Shown here one piece after another: positions 54,110-63,084 of a stretch of 64,000 nt of DNA. The DNA comes from Rhodothermus marinus DSM 4252 (GTDB lineage: Bacteria; Bacteroidota; Rhodothermia; Rhodothermales; Rhodothermaceae). How positions within the stretch are numbered: the first letter of the stretch is position 1; every line of letters starts with the position of its first letter. A model generated the notes under the pieces. That model did not search any database. It was not told the origin of the DNA and saw only the letters and a list, made by a program, of their open reading frames with translations. Location: assembly GCF_000024845.1 (NCBI RefSeq), contig NC_013501.1:1654874-1718873 (forward strand). The letters run 5' to 3'. Made by a program: the position numbers and the translations under genes.

Positions 54110-54975
54110 ACGGACAGCGACTTTTCGACGGAGAGGAATCGTTCAAGCAACGCGCACACGGCGTCCGGTGCTTCCACCACGGGAACGTGTCCGACACCCG
54201 GCAGCACCTCCAGGCGAGCCTTCGGCAGCCGGTCGGCCATCTCGCGCGCATGCGCTACCGGCACCACCGGATCCCTCTCGCCGGCGATCATCAACACCGG
54301 GCACTGTACCGAGCCCAGTTGCTCGGTCAGATCCATGTGCGCCACGGCCGCGGCCAGTTGTAGCAGGACGTCCGGAGGATAACGTTTCGCGTCGGGATAG
54401 ACGCTTTCGGAAAACACCTGACCGGCCGTTTCCTGCCAGGCCTCCGGTCGCCCGCTCAGCCGGACCAGCAACCGACGCCAGCGTTCGGGACGGGCCGTCA
54501 GCCAGCGATAGCCGAGGCGGAAAAGCGCGCGGCCGGCGCCGTGATCGGCCAGCTGCACGCGCGCCAGCGCTCCCGAAAGGCGTCCCCGGGCGAAGCTGCT
54601 CACCAGCACCAACCGCTCCAGCCGGGTCGGTCGATGTACGGCCAGGCACAGCCCCCAGAAGCCCCCCAGCGAATGCCCCACCACCTGCACGGGCGCCTCG
54701 CCGGTCAGGTCCTGAATCGTCTGTGCCAGCGCTTCGGCCAGCCGCTCCGGCGTAAGCAGCAGCGTGCGTGGGCCGTCTTCATCCGGCAGGTGGCCGGGCA
54801 GCGACAGCGCGTACCAGCGGCGTTGGGTGCGCAGGGCCGGTGGCATCAGCGCAACCCATCCCCACGGCGAAAGCGTCCAGCCGTGCAGCCAGACAAGGGG
54901 CGGTCCCGGCCGGTAAATGCCGTCCGTCACCACCCGCACCGGCCCCAGCTCCGTCGCAATGCGATAGGTGATCAT
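54106..54975 (-). CDS. Alpha/beta hydrolase
   Basis: The start is the ATG at 54975, which overlaps the stop of the upstream gene as ATGA; the longer open frame to 55113 is antisense to real sequence. The 289-residue protein has an oxyanion loop WLHGWTLSPWG near residue 29, the nucleophile elbow VVGHSLGGF near residue 98, the acid in IAGERDPVVP near residue 230 and the histidine in GVGHVPVVEAP near residue 260: a complete triad. BioH- or lactonase-like esterases look similar. It sits between the FMN oxidase and FMO genes, so it may act on their products. Confidence 0.9.
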   Translation of the reverse strand: MITYRIATELGPVRVVTDGIYRPGPPLVWLHGWTLSPWGWVALMPPALRTQRRWYALSLPGHLPDEDGPRTLLLTPERLAEALAQTIQDLTGEAPVQVVGHSLGGFWGLCLAVHRPTRLERLVLVSSFARGRLSGALARVQLADHGAGRALFRLGYRWLTARPERWRRLLVRLSGRPEAWQETAGQVFSESVYPDAKRYPPDVLLQLAAAVAHMDLTEQLGSVQCPVLMIAGERDPVVPVAHAREMADRLPKARLEVLPGVGHVPVVEAPDAVCALLERFLSVEKSLSV

Positions 54976-56162
54976 GAGCTCTCGTGCAACACCGAGCGGT
55001 CCACCTCGTCCCAGCTCCGGCAGCCGAGCAGGCCCAGCGCCAGGTCGAGTTCGGCCAGCAGGTTTTCCAGCACGAAGCGCACGCCGTCCTCGCCGCCCAC
55101 GGCCAGTCCGCACGCGTAGGGTCGCCCCAGCAGCACGGCCCGGGCGCCCAGCGCCATCGCCTTGAGCACGTCGGCCGCGCGGCGGATGCCGCTGTCGAAC
55201 AGCACGGTCAGCCGGTCCCCCACCGCCTCCACCACGGCCGGCAACGCCTCGAGCGCGGCAATCGCGCCGTCCACCTGACGGCCGCCATGGTTCGAGACGA
55301 TCACCCCGGCCACACCCGCCTCGGCCGCCCGCCGGGCATCGTCCGGGTGCAGGATTCCCTTCAGCAGAATCGGCAGCCGGGTGTTCTCTTTCAGAAAGGC
55401 CAGATCGTCCCAGGTCAGGTCCGGGTTGGAAAACACCCGGGCGAACGTCAGGATGGCGGCCGTCGGATTGGCCTCGGGCGGCTCGTCAAGCCGGCTGCGG
55501 AAGACCGGATCGGTGAAATAGTTCGCCAGCCCTTCGCCCCGTAGAAACGGCAGGTAGGCATGCGCCAGGTCCTGGTCGCGCCAGGCCAGCAGCGTCGTGT
55601 CGAGCGTCACGACGAGCGCCTCGTAGCCAGCCGCCTCGGCGCGGCGGATCAGGCTGACGGTCAGCTCCGGATCCCGTCCCCAGTAGAGCTGAAACCAGCG
55701 CGGGGCCGCACCCATGGCCTCGGCCACCGCTTCGAGGGACTGCGACGACACCGTGCTCAGCACGAACGGCACGCCCACGGCGGCGGCCGCCCGCGCCACG
55801 GCCAGTTCGCCCTCAGGGTGCAGCATACCCTGCACGCCGATGGGCGCCAGCAGCACAGGCGCCGGAAGCCGGCGTCCCAGCAATTCCACGCTCAGGTCGC
55901 GTCGTCCCACGCCCCGGAGCATGCGCGGCACCAGCCGCCAGCGGCGGAACGCTTCCCGATTGGCCCGCACCGTCTCCTCGCCGCCGGCGCCGCCGAACAG
56001 GTAGGCGGCGGCTTCGGGCCGCAACACCTCGCGCGCCCGCGCCTCCAGCGCCTCGATGGCGATCGGAAACGGCGGTTTTTCACCGGCCAGCCCGTTCAGG
56101 TAGATCTGCAGCTGGCGCTGCATCCCGGGCGAAGCTCCGGGCAACGAGGCCTCCTGCATCAT
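54972..56162 (-). CDS. FMN-dependent alpha-hydroxyacid oxidase/dehydrogenase (lactate oxidase-like)
   Basis: The start is the first of two adjacent ATGs at 56162 (MMQEASLPG), giving 396 residues. The TIM-barrel enzyme has LLAPIGVQGMLHPEGE, STVSSQSLE and RWFQLYWGRD binding FMN, and VSNHGGRQVDGAIAALEALP near residue 285 with the catalytic histidine and arginine. LFDSGIRRAADVLKAMALGARAVLLGRP binds the flavin phosphate. It should oxidise an L-2-hydroxyacid such as lactate to the keto acid. Relatives also act on long-chain 2-hydroxyacids, which would suit the lipid context. Confidence 0.9.
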   Translation of the reverse strand: MMQEASLPGASPGMQRQLQIYLNGLAGEKPPFPIAIEALEARAREVLRPEAAAYLFGGAGGEETVRANREAFRRWRLVPRMLRGVGRRDLSVELLGRRLPAPVLLAPIGVQGMLHPEGELAVARAAAAVGVPFVLSTVSSQSLEAVAEAMGAAPRWFQLYWGRDPELTVSLIRRAEAAGYEALVVTLDTTLLAWRDQDLAHAYLPFLRGEGLANYFTDPVFRSRLDEPPEANPTAAILTFARVFSNPDLTWDDLAFLKENTRLPILLKGILHPDDARRAAEAGVAGVIVSNHGGRQVDGAIAALEALPAVVEAVGDRLTVLFDSGIRRAADVLKAMALGARAVLLGRPYACGLAVGGEDGVRFVLENLLAELDLALGLLGCRSWDEVDRSVLHESS

Positions 56163-56193
56163 GGTCTCGTTCCGAGTAGTTCTATTGCACGCT

Positions 56194-56484
56194 TTACAGT
56201 TCGATGCCTTCCTGCAGGGCCGCCTGTTCGATGGGCCGGGAAGGATTTTCGGCCAGCACCACATCGATCTTTCGATCGCCGAGCTGCAGCTTCAGGCGGG
56301 CCAGAAAGGTCAGTTTGCGGTCGAAAAGATCTTCGCGCACGGCCGGGATCACGTAAAGGTCCACATCGCCGCCCTTTCGATGGGGATCGACGCGGCTTCC
56401 GAACAGGAACACCCGCGTGCCGGGGCCGAACACCTCGCGGGCAATCTGCTTGATGCGTTCCCTGTCCTGCGCCCGAAGCCGCAT
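56194..56484 (-). CDS. MNT-type nucleotidyltransferase domain protein
   Basis: This 96-residue protein is a minimal nucleotidyltransferase: FLFGSRVDPHRKGGDVDLYV holds the GS-x10-D-x-D metal site. A helical rest (LARLKLQLGDRKIDVVL) supplies the third acid. Such proteins often pair with a HEPN protein as a toxin-antitoxin system in which the nucleotidyltransferase modifies the HEPN partner. No HEPN gene is adjacent; the flanking genes are metabolic. It lies 4 bp downstream of the thioesterase gene, inside the long reverse-strand run. Confidence 0.85.
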   Translation of the reverse strand: MRLRAQDRERIKQIAREVFGPGTRVFLFGSRVDPHRKGGDVDLYVIPAVREDLFDRKLTFLARLKLQLGDRKIDVVLAENPSRPIEQAALQEGIEL

Positions 56485-56488
56485 GGCC

Positions 56489-56926
56489 TTATTCCTGATA
56501 GGGCAGGACGGCCAGCGTCAGACGGCTGACGCACACAAGCCGTTCCTGTTCGTCGTAGATGCGGATGTCCCACACCTGCGTCCGACGGCCGATGTGGAGC
56601 GGACGCGCCACCCCCTTCACCTGACCGGAACGCACCGCGCGGATGTGGTTCGCGTTGATCTCCAGCCCCACACAGTAGTAGCGCGCCGCGTCGATGCACA
56701 GGTGCGAGCCGACGCTTCCCATCGACTCGGCCAGCGCCACCGAAGCACCGCCGTGCAGCAACCCGAACGGCTGCTGCGTGCGGTGATCGACGGGCATCGT
56801 GGCCACCAGATAGTCGTCGCCGATCTCCACGAACCGGATACCCAGGTGTCCCAGCATGTTGCCCTCGGTCATCCGGTTCAGGTCGTCCAGCGTGGCCGGT
56901 TGTTTCCAGATTGTCGTGGTCGCCAT
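56489..56926 (-). CDS. Hotdog-fold thioesterase (PaaI/YdiI-like)
   Basis: This 145-residue protein has the hotdog core with [24 protein letters not shown]. The HGG turn and the following Glu are the catalytic features of the 4-hydroxybenzoyl-CoA/PaaI type. [34 protein letters not shown] is the expected second half. It hydrolyses acyl-CoA thioesters and may recycle CoA alongside the beta-oxidation genes directly upstream (14-bp gap to the FadJ-like gene). Annotation as an uncharacterised PaaI-family protein is the safe call. Confidence 0.9.
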   Translation of the reverse strand: MATTTIWKQPATLDDLNRMTEGNMLGHLGIRFVEIGDDYLVATMPVDHRTQQPFGLLHGGASVALAESMGSVGSHLCIDAARYYCVGLEINANHIRAVRSGQVKGVARPLHIGRRTQVWDIRIYDEQERLVCVSRLTLAVLPYQE

Positions 56927-56940
56927 ATTTCTGCAGAATT

Positions 56941-59103
56941 TCAGGCAAACACTTCACCGCGGCGGGCCATGTCGCGAAGACGCTCCGGCGGCATGAATCG
57001 TTCGCCATAGCGCTCGGCCAGTGCTTCGGCCCGTGCCACAAAGCGCTCCAGGCCGTAGGCGTTGATGAACTGGAGCGTACCCCCGTGAAACGGCGCAAAA
57101 CCCCAGCCGAATACGCTCCCGATGTTGGCGTCGGCCACCGAAGTGAGCACGCCTTCGTCCAGACAGCGTACGGTCTCCAGCGCCTGCACGAACAACAGGC
57201 GGTCGATCATCTCCTGCTGCGGCAGCGGCTCACCCTGCGGCGGGAAGAGCCGTCGCAACTCCGGCCACAGGTATTTGGGGCCGTCTTTCGGATATTCGTA
57301 GAAGCCCGCACCGTGCGCCTTACCGAGCCGGCCGTGCTCACGCACCATCACGTCGAGCACCCGATAGGCTGGATGCGGCGGGAGCGTCTTGCCCTCGGCG
57401 GCCAGGTCTTTCTCAGTCTGCTCGCGGATGTGCTCCATGAGCTGCAGGCTCACCTCGTCGGCCACGGCCAGCGGTCCGATGGGCATACCCGCCTGGCGGC
57501 CCGCCACCTCGATGGCGCGTGGATGCTGCCCTTCGGCCAGCAGCGCCAGCCCTTCGTTCAGGTAGGTGCCGAAGACGCGCGACGTGTAGAAGCCGCGGCT
57601 GTCGTTCACCACGATCGGCGTCTTGCCGATTTTGCGTACGTAGTCGAACGCCTTCGCCAGCGCCTCGTCCGAGGTCTGGCGCCCGCGGATCAACTCGACA
57701 AGCCGCATGCGATGCACCGGCGAGAAGAAGTGAATGCCCACGAACCGGTCCGGGCGCCGGGAATAGGCGGCCAGGCTGGTGATGGGGAGCGTCGAGGTAT
57801 TCGAGCCGAAAACGGCGTCTTCGGGCAGTACCGCTTCGGTTTCGCGGATGACCTGCGCCTTGACGTCTCGGTTTTCGAAGACCGCCTCGATCACCAGATC
57901 GCACCCGGCCAGGTCTTCGACGCGGTCGGTCGTGCGAATGCGGTCGAGCACGGCCTGCTTCTCTTCGGGCGAGAGACGTCCCTTCGCCACGCGTTCGTCG
58001 AGCAGCTTCGCGATGCGGGCCTTGCCGGCCTCGGCCTTTTCCAGCGTCAGGTCCTTCAGCACCACCTCCATGCCCGCCAGGGCCGTCACGTAGGCGATGC
58101 CGTGCCCCATCAGACCGGCCCCGAGCACGCCGACTTTTTTCGTATCGGTGGGCGGAATTCCGGCCGGACGGCTGCGCCCCCTGTTGATCTCGTTGAGCTG
58201 AAACCAGAACGTCTGGATCATATTCTTCGCCACCTGGCCGGTGGCCACGCGGGCGAAGTAGCGCGACTCGATGCGGCTGGCCGTGTCGAACGTCACGAGC
58301 GCGCCTTCGACGGCGGCGCTCAGGATGGCCTCGGGTGCCGGGTAGTTGCCCCAGGTCTGCTTGCGGAGTATGGCCGGCGCCACGGCCAGCATCTGCATCA
58401 TGCGCGGATGACGGGGATCGCCGCCCGGCATCCGGTAGTCCGGCCGATCCCAGGGTTGCGTGGGATCCGGTCGCGAACGGATCCAGGCGCGGGCCTTTTC
58501 CAGCAGCGCTTCATTGCTTTCGGCCAGCTCATGCACCAGACCCGCCGCAAGCGCTTCGCGAGGCGATACCTGGCGGCCTTCGATCAGGTAAGGATGGGCC
58601 GCCTCCAGCCCCAGCAGCCGCACCAGCCGGGTGATGCCGCCGCCCCCGGGAATCAGGCCGAGCGTCACCTCCGGGAAGCCCAGTCGGATGGATGGATCGT
58701 CGCGCACGATGCGCCGGTGGCAGGCCAGCGCCAGCTCCATGCCGCCGCCGAGCGCCGTCCCGTTGATGGCGGCCACCACGGGACGCCCCAGCGTCTCCAG
58801 GCGCCGGAGCAGCGCCTTGAACTGCTCGGCGCGGCGGAACGCCTCGGCCGGATCGCGCAACGCCAGCAGCCCTTCCAGATCGGCCCCGGCCAGAAACGTG
58901 GACTTGGCCGAAGTCAGGATCACGCCGCTGATGGCGTCTTTTTCCTGTTCCAGCCGATCGAGCGCGGCCGCCAGCGCTTCGGCCAGCACTTCGTTGATCA
59001 CGTTCGCCGAGCGCCCCGGCATGTCCATCGTCAGCGTGACGATCCCGTCGGCGTCGCGCTCGTAGCGAATGGCCGGTTGCGTCTGTTCGGTCATGGTCGT
59101 CAT
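56941..59103 (-). CDS. fadJ: Fused enoyl-CoA hydratase/3-hydroxyacyl-CoA dehydrogenase (FadJ/FadB alpha-like)
   Basis: The start is the ATG at 59103, which overlaps the thiolase stop as ATGA; an ATG at 59094 is also possible. The 720-residue protein has an N-terminal crotonase domain with [17 protein letters not shown] and [15 protein letters not shown] (oxyanion hole and two glutamates). From about residue 320 a dehydrogenase has the NAD motif [14 protein letters not shown], the catalytic HFFSPVHRM and [20 protein letters not shown]. It performs the second and third steps of fatty-acid beta-oxidation. With the thiolase gene it forms the fatty-acid oxidation complex. Confidence 0.93.
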   Translation of the reverse strand: MTTMTEQTQPAIRYERDADGIVTLTMDMPGRSANVINEVLAEALAAALDRLEQEKDAISGVILTSAKSTFLAGADLEGLLALRDPAEAFRRAEQFKALLRRLETLGRPVVAAINGTALGGGMELALACHRRIVRDDPSIRLGFPEVTLGLIPGGGGITRLVRLLGLEAAHPYLIEGRQVSPREALAAGLVHELAESNEALLEKARAWIRSRPDPTQPWDRPDYRMPGGDPRHPRMMQMLAVAPAILRKQTWGNYPAPEAILSAAVEGALVTFDTASRIESRYFARVATGQVAKNMIQTFWFQLNEINRGRSRPAGIPPTDTKKVGVLGAGLMGHGIAYVTALAGMEVVLKDLTLEKAEAGKARIAKLLDERVAKGRLSPEEKQAVLDRIRTTDRVEDLAGCDLVIEAVFENRDVKAQVIRETEAVLPEDAVFGSNTSTLPITSLAAYSRRPDRFVGIHFFSPVHRMRLVELIRGRQTSDEALAKAFDYVRKIGKTPIVVNDSRGFYTSRVFGTYLNEGLALLAEGQHPRAIEVAGRQAGMPIGPLAVADEVSLQLMEHIREQTEKDLAAEGKTLPPHPAYRVLDVMVREHGRLGKAHGAGFYEYPKDGPKYLWPELRRLFPPQGEPLPQQEMIDRLLFVQALETVRCLDEGVLTSVADANIGSVFGWGFAPFHGGTLQFINAYGLERFVARAEALAERYGERFMPPERLRDMARRGEVFA

Positions 59104-60314
59104 ACCCGTTCGATGATCGTGGCGATACCCATGCCGCCGCCCACGCACAGCGTGATCAGGGCGGTCGAAAGGTCGCGTCGCTCCAACTCATCGAGCGCCG
59201 TGCCCAGCAGCATGGCGCCCGTGGCGCCCAGCGGATGGCCCATCGCGATGGCGCCGCCGTTCACGTTCACACGCTCGGGCCCTTCGTCTTCCAGCCCCAT
59301 ATCGCGCATGAACTTGAGCACCACTGCTGCGAAGGCCTCGTTGACCTCGATCAGGTCGATGTCGTCGAGCGTCATGCCCGCCTTCTGCAGCGCCTTTTTC
59401 GAGGCCGGCGCCGGTCCGGTCAGCATGATCGTGGGCTCGGTGCCCACCAGCGCGGCCGAGACGATTCGGGCCCGCGGCTTCAGCCCCAGCGCTTCGCCTT
59501 TCTCCTTCGAGCCGATCAGCACCAGCGCGGCCCCGTCGACGATGCCCGATGAGTTGCCCGCCGTGTGCACATGGTTGATGCGCTCGACGGTGACGTACTT
59601 CTGGAGCGCCACGTCGTCGAAGCCCATGGCGCCCATCATCTCGAAGGCCGGCGGCAACGCAGCCAGCGCCTCGAGCGTCGTGTCGGGCCGGATGTGTTCG
59701 TCCTCGGCCAGCACCACCAGGCCGTTCTGGTCGCGCACGGGCACGATCGACTTGAAATAGCCGTTGGCCCGGGCGTGGGCGGCCCGCTGCTGCGAGCAGA
59801 GCGCGTAGCGGTCGACGTCTTCGCGCGTGAAGCCCTCGATCGTGGCGATCAGGTCCGCGCCGATGCCCTGCGGCACAAAGCCGATCTTCATGCTGACGGC
59901 CGGGTCCAGCATCATGGGACCACCGTCCGAGCCCATCGGCACACGCGACATCGACTCGACGCCACCGGCCACCACCAGGTCTTCCCAGCCGGAGCGCACC
60001 TTCATGGCGGCCAGGTTGACGGCGTCGAGACCGGACGCACAGAAGCGGTTAATCTGCACGCCCGGCACCGACAGGTCCCAACCGGCGTAGAGCGCGGCCG
60101 TCTTGGCGATGTTACCGCCCTGCTCCCCGATGGGCGTCACGCACCCCAGGATGACATCGTCCACCTGCGACGTATCCAGCTCGTGGCGCCGCTTGAGTTC
60201 GGCAAAGAGCGTGGTGAGCAGGTCGATGGGTTTGACCTCGTAAAGCGATCCGGTCGTTTTGCCCCGTCCGCGGGGTGTGCGGATCGCATCGAAAACGTAG
60301 GCTTCGCGGGCCAT
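59100..60314 (-). CDS. Acetyl-CoA C-acyltransferase (thiolase)
   Basis: This 404-residue thiolase has the acyl-accepting cysteine C92 in [12 protein letters not shown]. The C-terminal [17 protein letters not shown] and [16 protein letters not shown] hold the catalytic His and second Cys. It cleaves 3-ketoacyl-CoA in the last beta-oxidation step. The N-terminus ([19 protein letters not shown]) is standard. Its stop overlaps the fadJ-like start, so the two subunits are coupled. The oxidoreductase gene lies 15 bp upstream. Similarity to FadI/FadA-type enzymes is clear, but biosynthetic thiolases look alike. Confidence 0.93.
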   Translation of the reverse strand: MAREAYVFDAIRTPRGRGKTTGSLYEVKPIDLLTTLFAELKRRHELDTSQVDDVILGCVTPIGEQGGNIAKTAALYAGWDLSVPGVQINRFCASGLDAVNLAAMKVRSGWEDLVVAGGVESMSRVPMGSDGGPMMLDPAVSMKIGFVPQGIGADLIATIEGFTREDVDRYALCSQQRAAHARANGYFKSIVPVRDQNGLVVLAEDEHIRPDTTLEALAALPPAFEMMGAMGFDDVALQKYVTVERINHVHTAGNSSGIVDGAALVLIGSKEKGEALGLKPRARIVSAALVGTEPTIMLTGPAPASKKALQKAGMTLDDIDLIEVNEAFAAVVLKFMRDMGLEDEGPERVNVNGGAIAMGHPLGATGAMLLGTALDELERRDLSTALITLCVGGGMGIATIIERV

Positions 60315-60329
60315 GGTCGGATCGACTGG

Positions 60330-61334
60330 TTAAAGGCGGACCACCACCTTGCCGACGTTGCGGCCGGCGTGCAGATGCTCGACGGCATCCGCCACCGACT
60401 CCAGTCCCTCGAAGGGGGTGGGATCGACGGCCACCCGCAGCTTCCCGCTCCGATAGAGCTGGAAAAGCCGGGGCAGGTGCGTGCGAAAATGTGCGACAAA
60501 ATGCGGCAGGAAAAAGCCGTGCACCGAAGCCGACTTCGGAATCAGCCGGGCGTAGATGCGCGGGCGGGCCACGGGCTGCGGGCCGGTCAGGTACTCGCTG
60601 ATGAACCCGATGCAGAGCAGCCGGCCGTGCCGCGCCAGCGCCTCCAGGCACAGATCGAACAGCTCACCGCCCACGCTTTCGTAGACCACGTCCACCCCGT
60701 CCGGAAACTCTTCCCGGAGCACGCGGGCCACGTCCTCTTCCCGGTAGTTGATCACGCGGTCGCACCCCAGCTCCCGGAGCAGCGCGGCTTTCTCTTCCGA
60801 GCCACAGGTGCCGATCACCGTACAACCGGCCATGCGGGCCAGTTGCACCGCGTACTGGCCGGTCCCGCCTGCGGCGGCCGTCACCAGCACCTTTTCCCCG
60901 GCGCGAATGCGGGCCACCTCCTGCAGGGAGATCGAAGCCGTCAGGCCGCTGACCAGCAGGCTCACCACTTCGGCCGAGACTTCCGGTACCGGGATCGCAT
61001 GCTTGGCCGGTACGATCTGGTACTCGGCATAGCCGCCGCCCAGCTTGATCGTCCCCACCGGATCACCCGGCCGGAAGTCCCGGACGCCCTCCCCCACGGC
61101 TACCACCTCGCCCACCGCTTCGGCGCCCAGATCGAACGGCGGCGTCATCGCCGGGCGGTACCGACCGGCCGTGATGTTGACGTCGGTCGCGTTCACCCCG
61201 GCGAAGCGATTGCGGATCAGCAGTTCACCGGGGCCGGGTCGCGGCGTCAGCACTTCGACGATCTCGGCGGCCTCCCGGAAATGCGGCGACAGCCGCCGGG
61301 CCACCAGCTTGCGATAGGTTTTCGGTAACAGCAT
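60330..61334 (-). CDS. Zinc-independent medium-chain dehydrogenase, quinone oxidoreductase-like
   Basis: This 334-residue protein has the MDR layout: a GroES-like N-terminal half (RFAGVNATDVNITAGRY, then FRPGDPVGT) and a nucleotide-binding half (LVTAAAGGTGQYAVQLARMAGCTVIGTCGS) with the NADPH-type motif AAAGGTGQ. It lacks the cysteine and histidine set that binds zinc, as in quinone oxidoreductase or crotonyl-CoA-type reductases. The end (LHAGRNVGKVVVRL) is a typical closing motif. It lies between the MBL and thiolase genes and may reduce enoyl or enone intermediates. Confidence 0.9.
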   Translation of the reverse strand: MLLPKTYRKLVARRLSPHFREAAEIVEVLTPRPGPGELLIRNRFAGVNATDVNITAGRYRPAMTPPFDLGAEAVGEVVAVGEGVRDFRPGDPVGTIKLGGGYAEYQIVPAKHAIPVPEVSAEVVSLLVSGLTASISLQEVARIRAGEKVLVTAAAGGTGQYAVQLARMAGCTVIGTCGSEEKAALLRELGCDRVINYREEDVARVLREEFPDGVDVVYESVGGELFDLCLEALARHGRLLCIGFISEYLTGPQPVARPRIYARLIPKSASVHGFFLPHFVAHFRTHLPRLFQLYRSGKLRVAVDPTPFEGLESVADAVEHLHAGRNVGKVVVRL

Positions 61335-61361
61335 CTTCGTTCTGAACGACAGTTTTTTGAC

Positions 61362-62285
61362 CTAATCCTGCGCCAGCTTGCGGCGCCAGTAACGGGCCAG
61401 GCCGAACCAGCTTGCCCGCGGCTGGCCGAACTGCTCGTAGCGCGACACCAGCGTCTCGTCCTGCAGGCATTCCCGGAGTTCGGCCATGACCTGTTCATGA
61501 AACGCCTCGGCCCGCTGCGCATCGTCGCCTTCGGTGTCGAGCGAATGCCGTACGGCCTCGGCCATGGCGTCGAGCCGGCGGGCCATCTGCGTCAGGTGCG
61601 CTTCGGGATCGTCCGAAGGCCCGAAGTGCGTGACAAAAAGCCTTCGGGGCTGCCAGCGGGCAATGCGCTCGAGGCTTTCGTGCCAGGCTTCCACCTGAAT
61701 GTCGGGGGGCGGCGCCACGGGCAACACGCAACGCGTGCCGGTGATCTGCATGCCGGCCGTATCGCCCACGAACGCCATGCCGGTGTCCGGGTCGAAGAAG
61801 CTGACGTGGTGCACGGCGTGACCCGGCGTGTAGGCCACTTCCAGCACGCGGCCGCCCGGACGGATCGTCTCGTCCCCTTCCAGCGCCACGATCTGGCGTT
61901 CGGGCACCGGCAGCACGGCCCCCCAGAGCGGCTCCATCAACTCGCCGTAGAGGCGACGGGCGCTGGCCAGCAGGCGGCTCGGATCCACCAGATGGGGTGC
62001 CCCGATGCGGTGGACGTACACCTGCACGTGCGGGGCCTCGGCCGCGATGGTACCGGCCGCGCCGGCATGGTCCAGATGAATGTGCGTCAGCAATAGCGCC
62101 CGCACGTCGGCCAGCGAAGCGCCCGCCTCGTGGAGCGCGGCCTTCAGGTTGTCCAGCGCCGAGGTCGGACCCGGGTCCACCAGCAGCAGCCCTTCAGGCG
62201 CCTCCAGCACGGCACAGGCGATCAGCCGGTCCGTGCCCAGATAGTTCAGGTCCAGATAACGTACGCCTTGGTCCAGTGCGATCAT
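61362..62285 (-). CDS. Metallo-beta-lactamase-fold hydrolase
   Basis: This 307-residue protein has the HxHxDH motif at residues 68-73 (THIHLDHAG), further metal ligands in YTPGHAVHHVSFFDPDTG and TGMAFVGDTAGMQ, and a C-terminal helical extension. The layout matches glyoxalase II/lactonase-like and other thioester hydrolases. The C-terminal third (VTHFGPSDDPEAHLTQMARRLD) is the conserved MBL extension of this subgroup. Its start overlaps the TetR stop as ATGA, so it is the first structural gene after the regulator. Confidence 0.9.
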   Translation of the reverse strand: MIALDQGVRYLDLNYLGTDRLIACAVLEAPEGLLLVDPGPTSALDNLKAALHEAGASLADVRALLLTHIHLDHAGAAGTIAAEAPHVQVYVHRIGAPHLVDPSRLLASARRLYGELMEPLWGAVLPVPERQIVALEGDETIRPGGRVLEVAYTPGHAVHHVSFFDPDTGMAFVGDTAGMQITGTRCVLPVAPPPDIQVEAWHESLERIARWQPRRLFVTHFGPSDDPEAHLTQMARRLDAMAEAVRHSLDTEGDDAQRAEAFHEQVMAELRECLQDETLVSRYEQFGQPRASWFGLARYWRRKLAQD

Positions 62286-62905
62286 GCTTCCCGATTGTCC
62301 TTGCGCCGCATCAGCCGGCAGAGTCCGCCGATGGCCTGACGGATGGCGTGTTCGATCAGCGCTTCATGATCCACCTCGAGCCGGAGCCGGGCCAGGCGTC
62401 CGGCCAGCAGCAGGCTGACGATCCCATGGAGGGCGCTCCAGAACGACACGGCCGCCACGCGGATGTCGGGCATTTCCAGGTCGTGCCGACGTACGTAATC
62501 CTCGATCGCCTCCACAATGGGATCCAGCAGCCGGTAGGCCCGCTGCAACCGCTCCTCGGGGTACGAGGCCAGCTCGCGCGGATGCAGCATGAACAGAATC
62601 TCGTAGGATTCGGGATAGGTCAGCCCGAAGTCCACGTAGGCCCGCGCCAGCGCCTGCAACCGCCCGCGGGGATCGTCGATCGCCTGAATCTGCGGATCGA
62701 AAAAGCGCTCGGCCAGCCGCTCCTGCGCCCGATCCATCAGGGCAAAGAGCAGCCCTTCTTTGCTGTCGAAGTAGAGATAAAGGCTTCCTACACTGCAACC
62801 GGCCCGCTGTGCAATACGCCGCATCGTCAGGCTGCCGTACCCTTCGCGGATCAGCAGGTACTGGGCGGCTTCCAGGATGGCTTCCTGCAGGTCGTGACGG
62901 CTCAA
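62282..62905 (-). CDS. TetR-family transcriptional repressor
   Basis: The TTG at 62905 is chosen as start, giving 207 residues that begin LSRHDLQEAILEAAQ; a TTG at 62971 would place the palindromic operator inside the gene. The helix-turn-helix (SLTMRRIAQRAGCSVGSLYLYFDSKEGLL) is canonical, and the C-terminal domain (YVDFGLTYPESYEILFMLHP) is of the common WHG/TetR_C type that binds acyl ligands in many relatives. It heads the reverse-strand run of fatty-acid genes and probably represses it and itself until an acyl-CoA or fatty acid is bound. Confidence 0.88.
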   Translation of the reverse strand: MSRHDLQEAILEAAQYLLIREGYGSLTMRRIAQRAGCSVGSLYLYFDSKEGLLFALMDRAQERLAERFFDPQIQAIDDPRGRLQALARAYVDFGLTYPESYEILFMLHPRELASYPEERLQRAYRLLDPIVEAIEDYVRRHDLEMPDIRVAAVSFWSALHGIVSLLLAGRLARLRLEVDHEALIEHAIRQAIGGLCRLMRRKDNREA

Positions 62906-62925
62906 GGTGGTACTACATGAAAGAT

Positions 62926-62939
62926 TGAACGATCGTTCA
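62926..62939. promoter_or_regulatory. Perfect palindrome, candidate TetR operator
   Basis: TGAACGATCGTTCA is a perfect 14-bp palindrome, 20 bp upstream of the TetR start. It resembles the GAACG-n-CGTTC type operators bound by TetR fatty-acid regulators such as PsrA and FadR. Binding here would block transcription of the TetR-led operon and could also affect the divergent gene at 63085. Confidence 0.75.
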
Positions 62940-63084
62940 TCAAAAATAAACCGAACCGGATGATAAATCAAGAAAAGAAGCGCTTCCCGACCGTCGGCCG
63001 CTATGCATCATCGCGCACCCTTCCTACATTTTCTGCGTTGAAGAACCCGGCGTTCTGCTTCATACGATTCCGGATCACGGTTCC

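Noticed and set aside
56911-59760. 949-codon open frame on the forward strand
   Set aside because: It lies opposite the fadJ-like and thiolase genes, whose motifs are complete; the forward product is Arg/His/Gln-rich with no domain, a normal side effect of high GC.
62906-62971. Upstream TTG start for the TetR gene at 62971
   Set aside because: It would put the perfect palindrome inside the coding sequence and add 22 residues unlike TetR N-termini.
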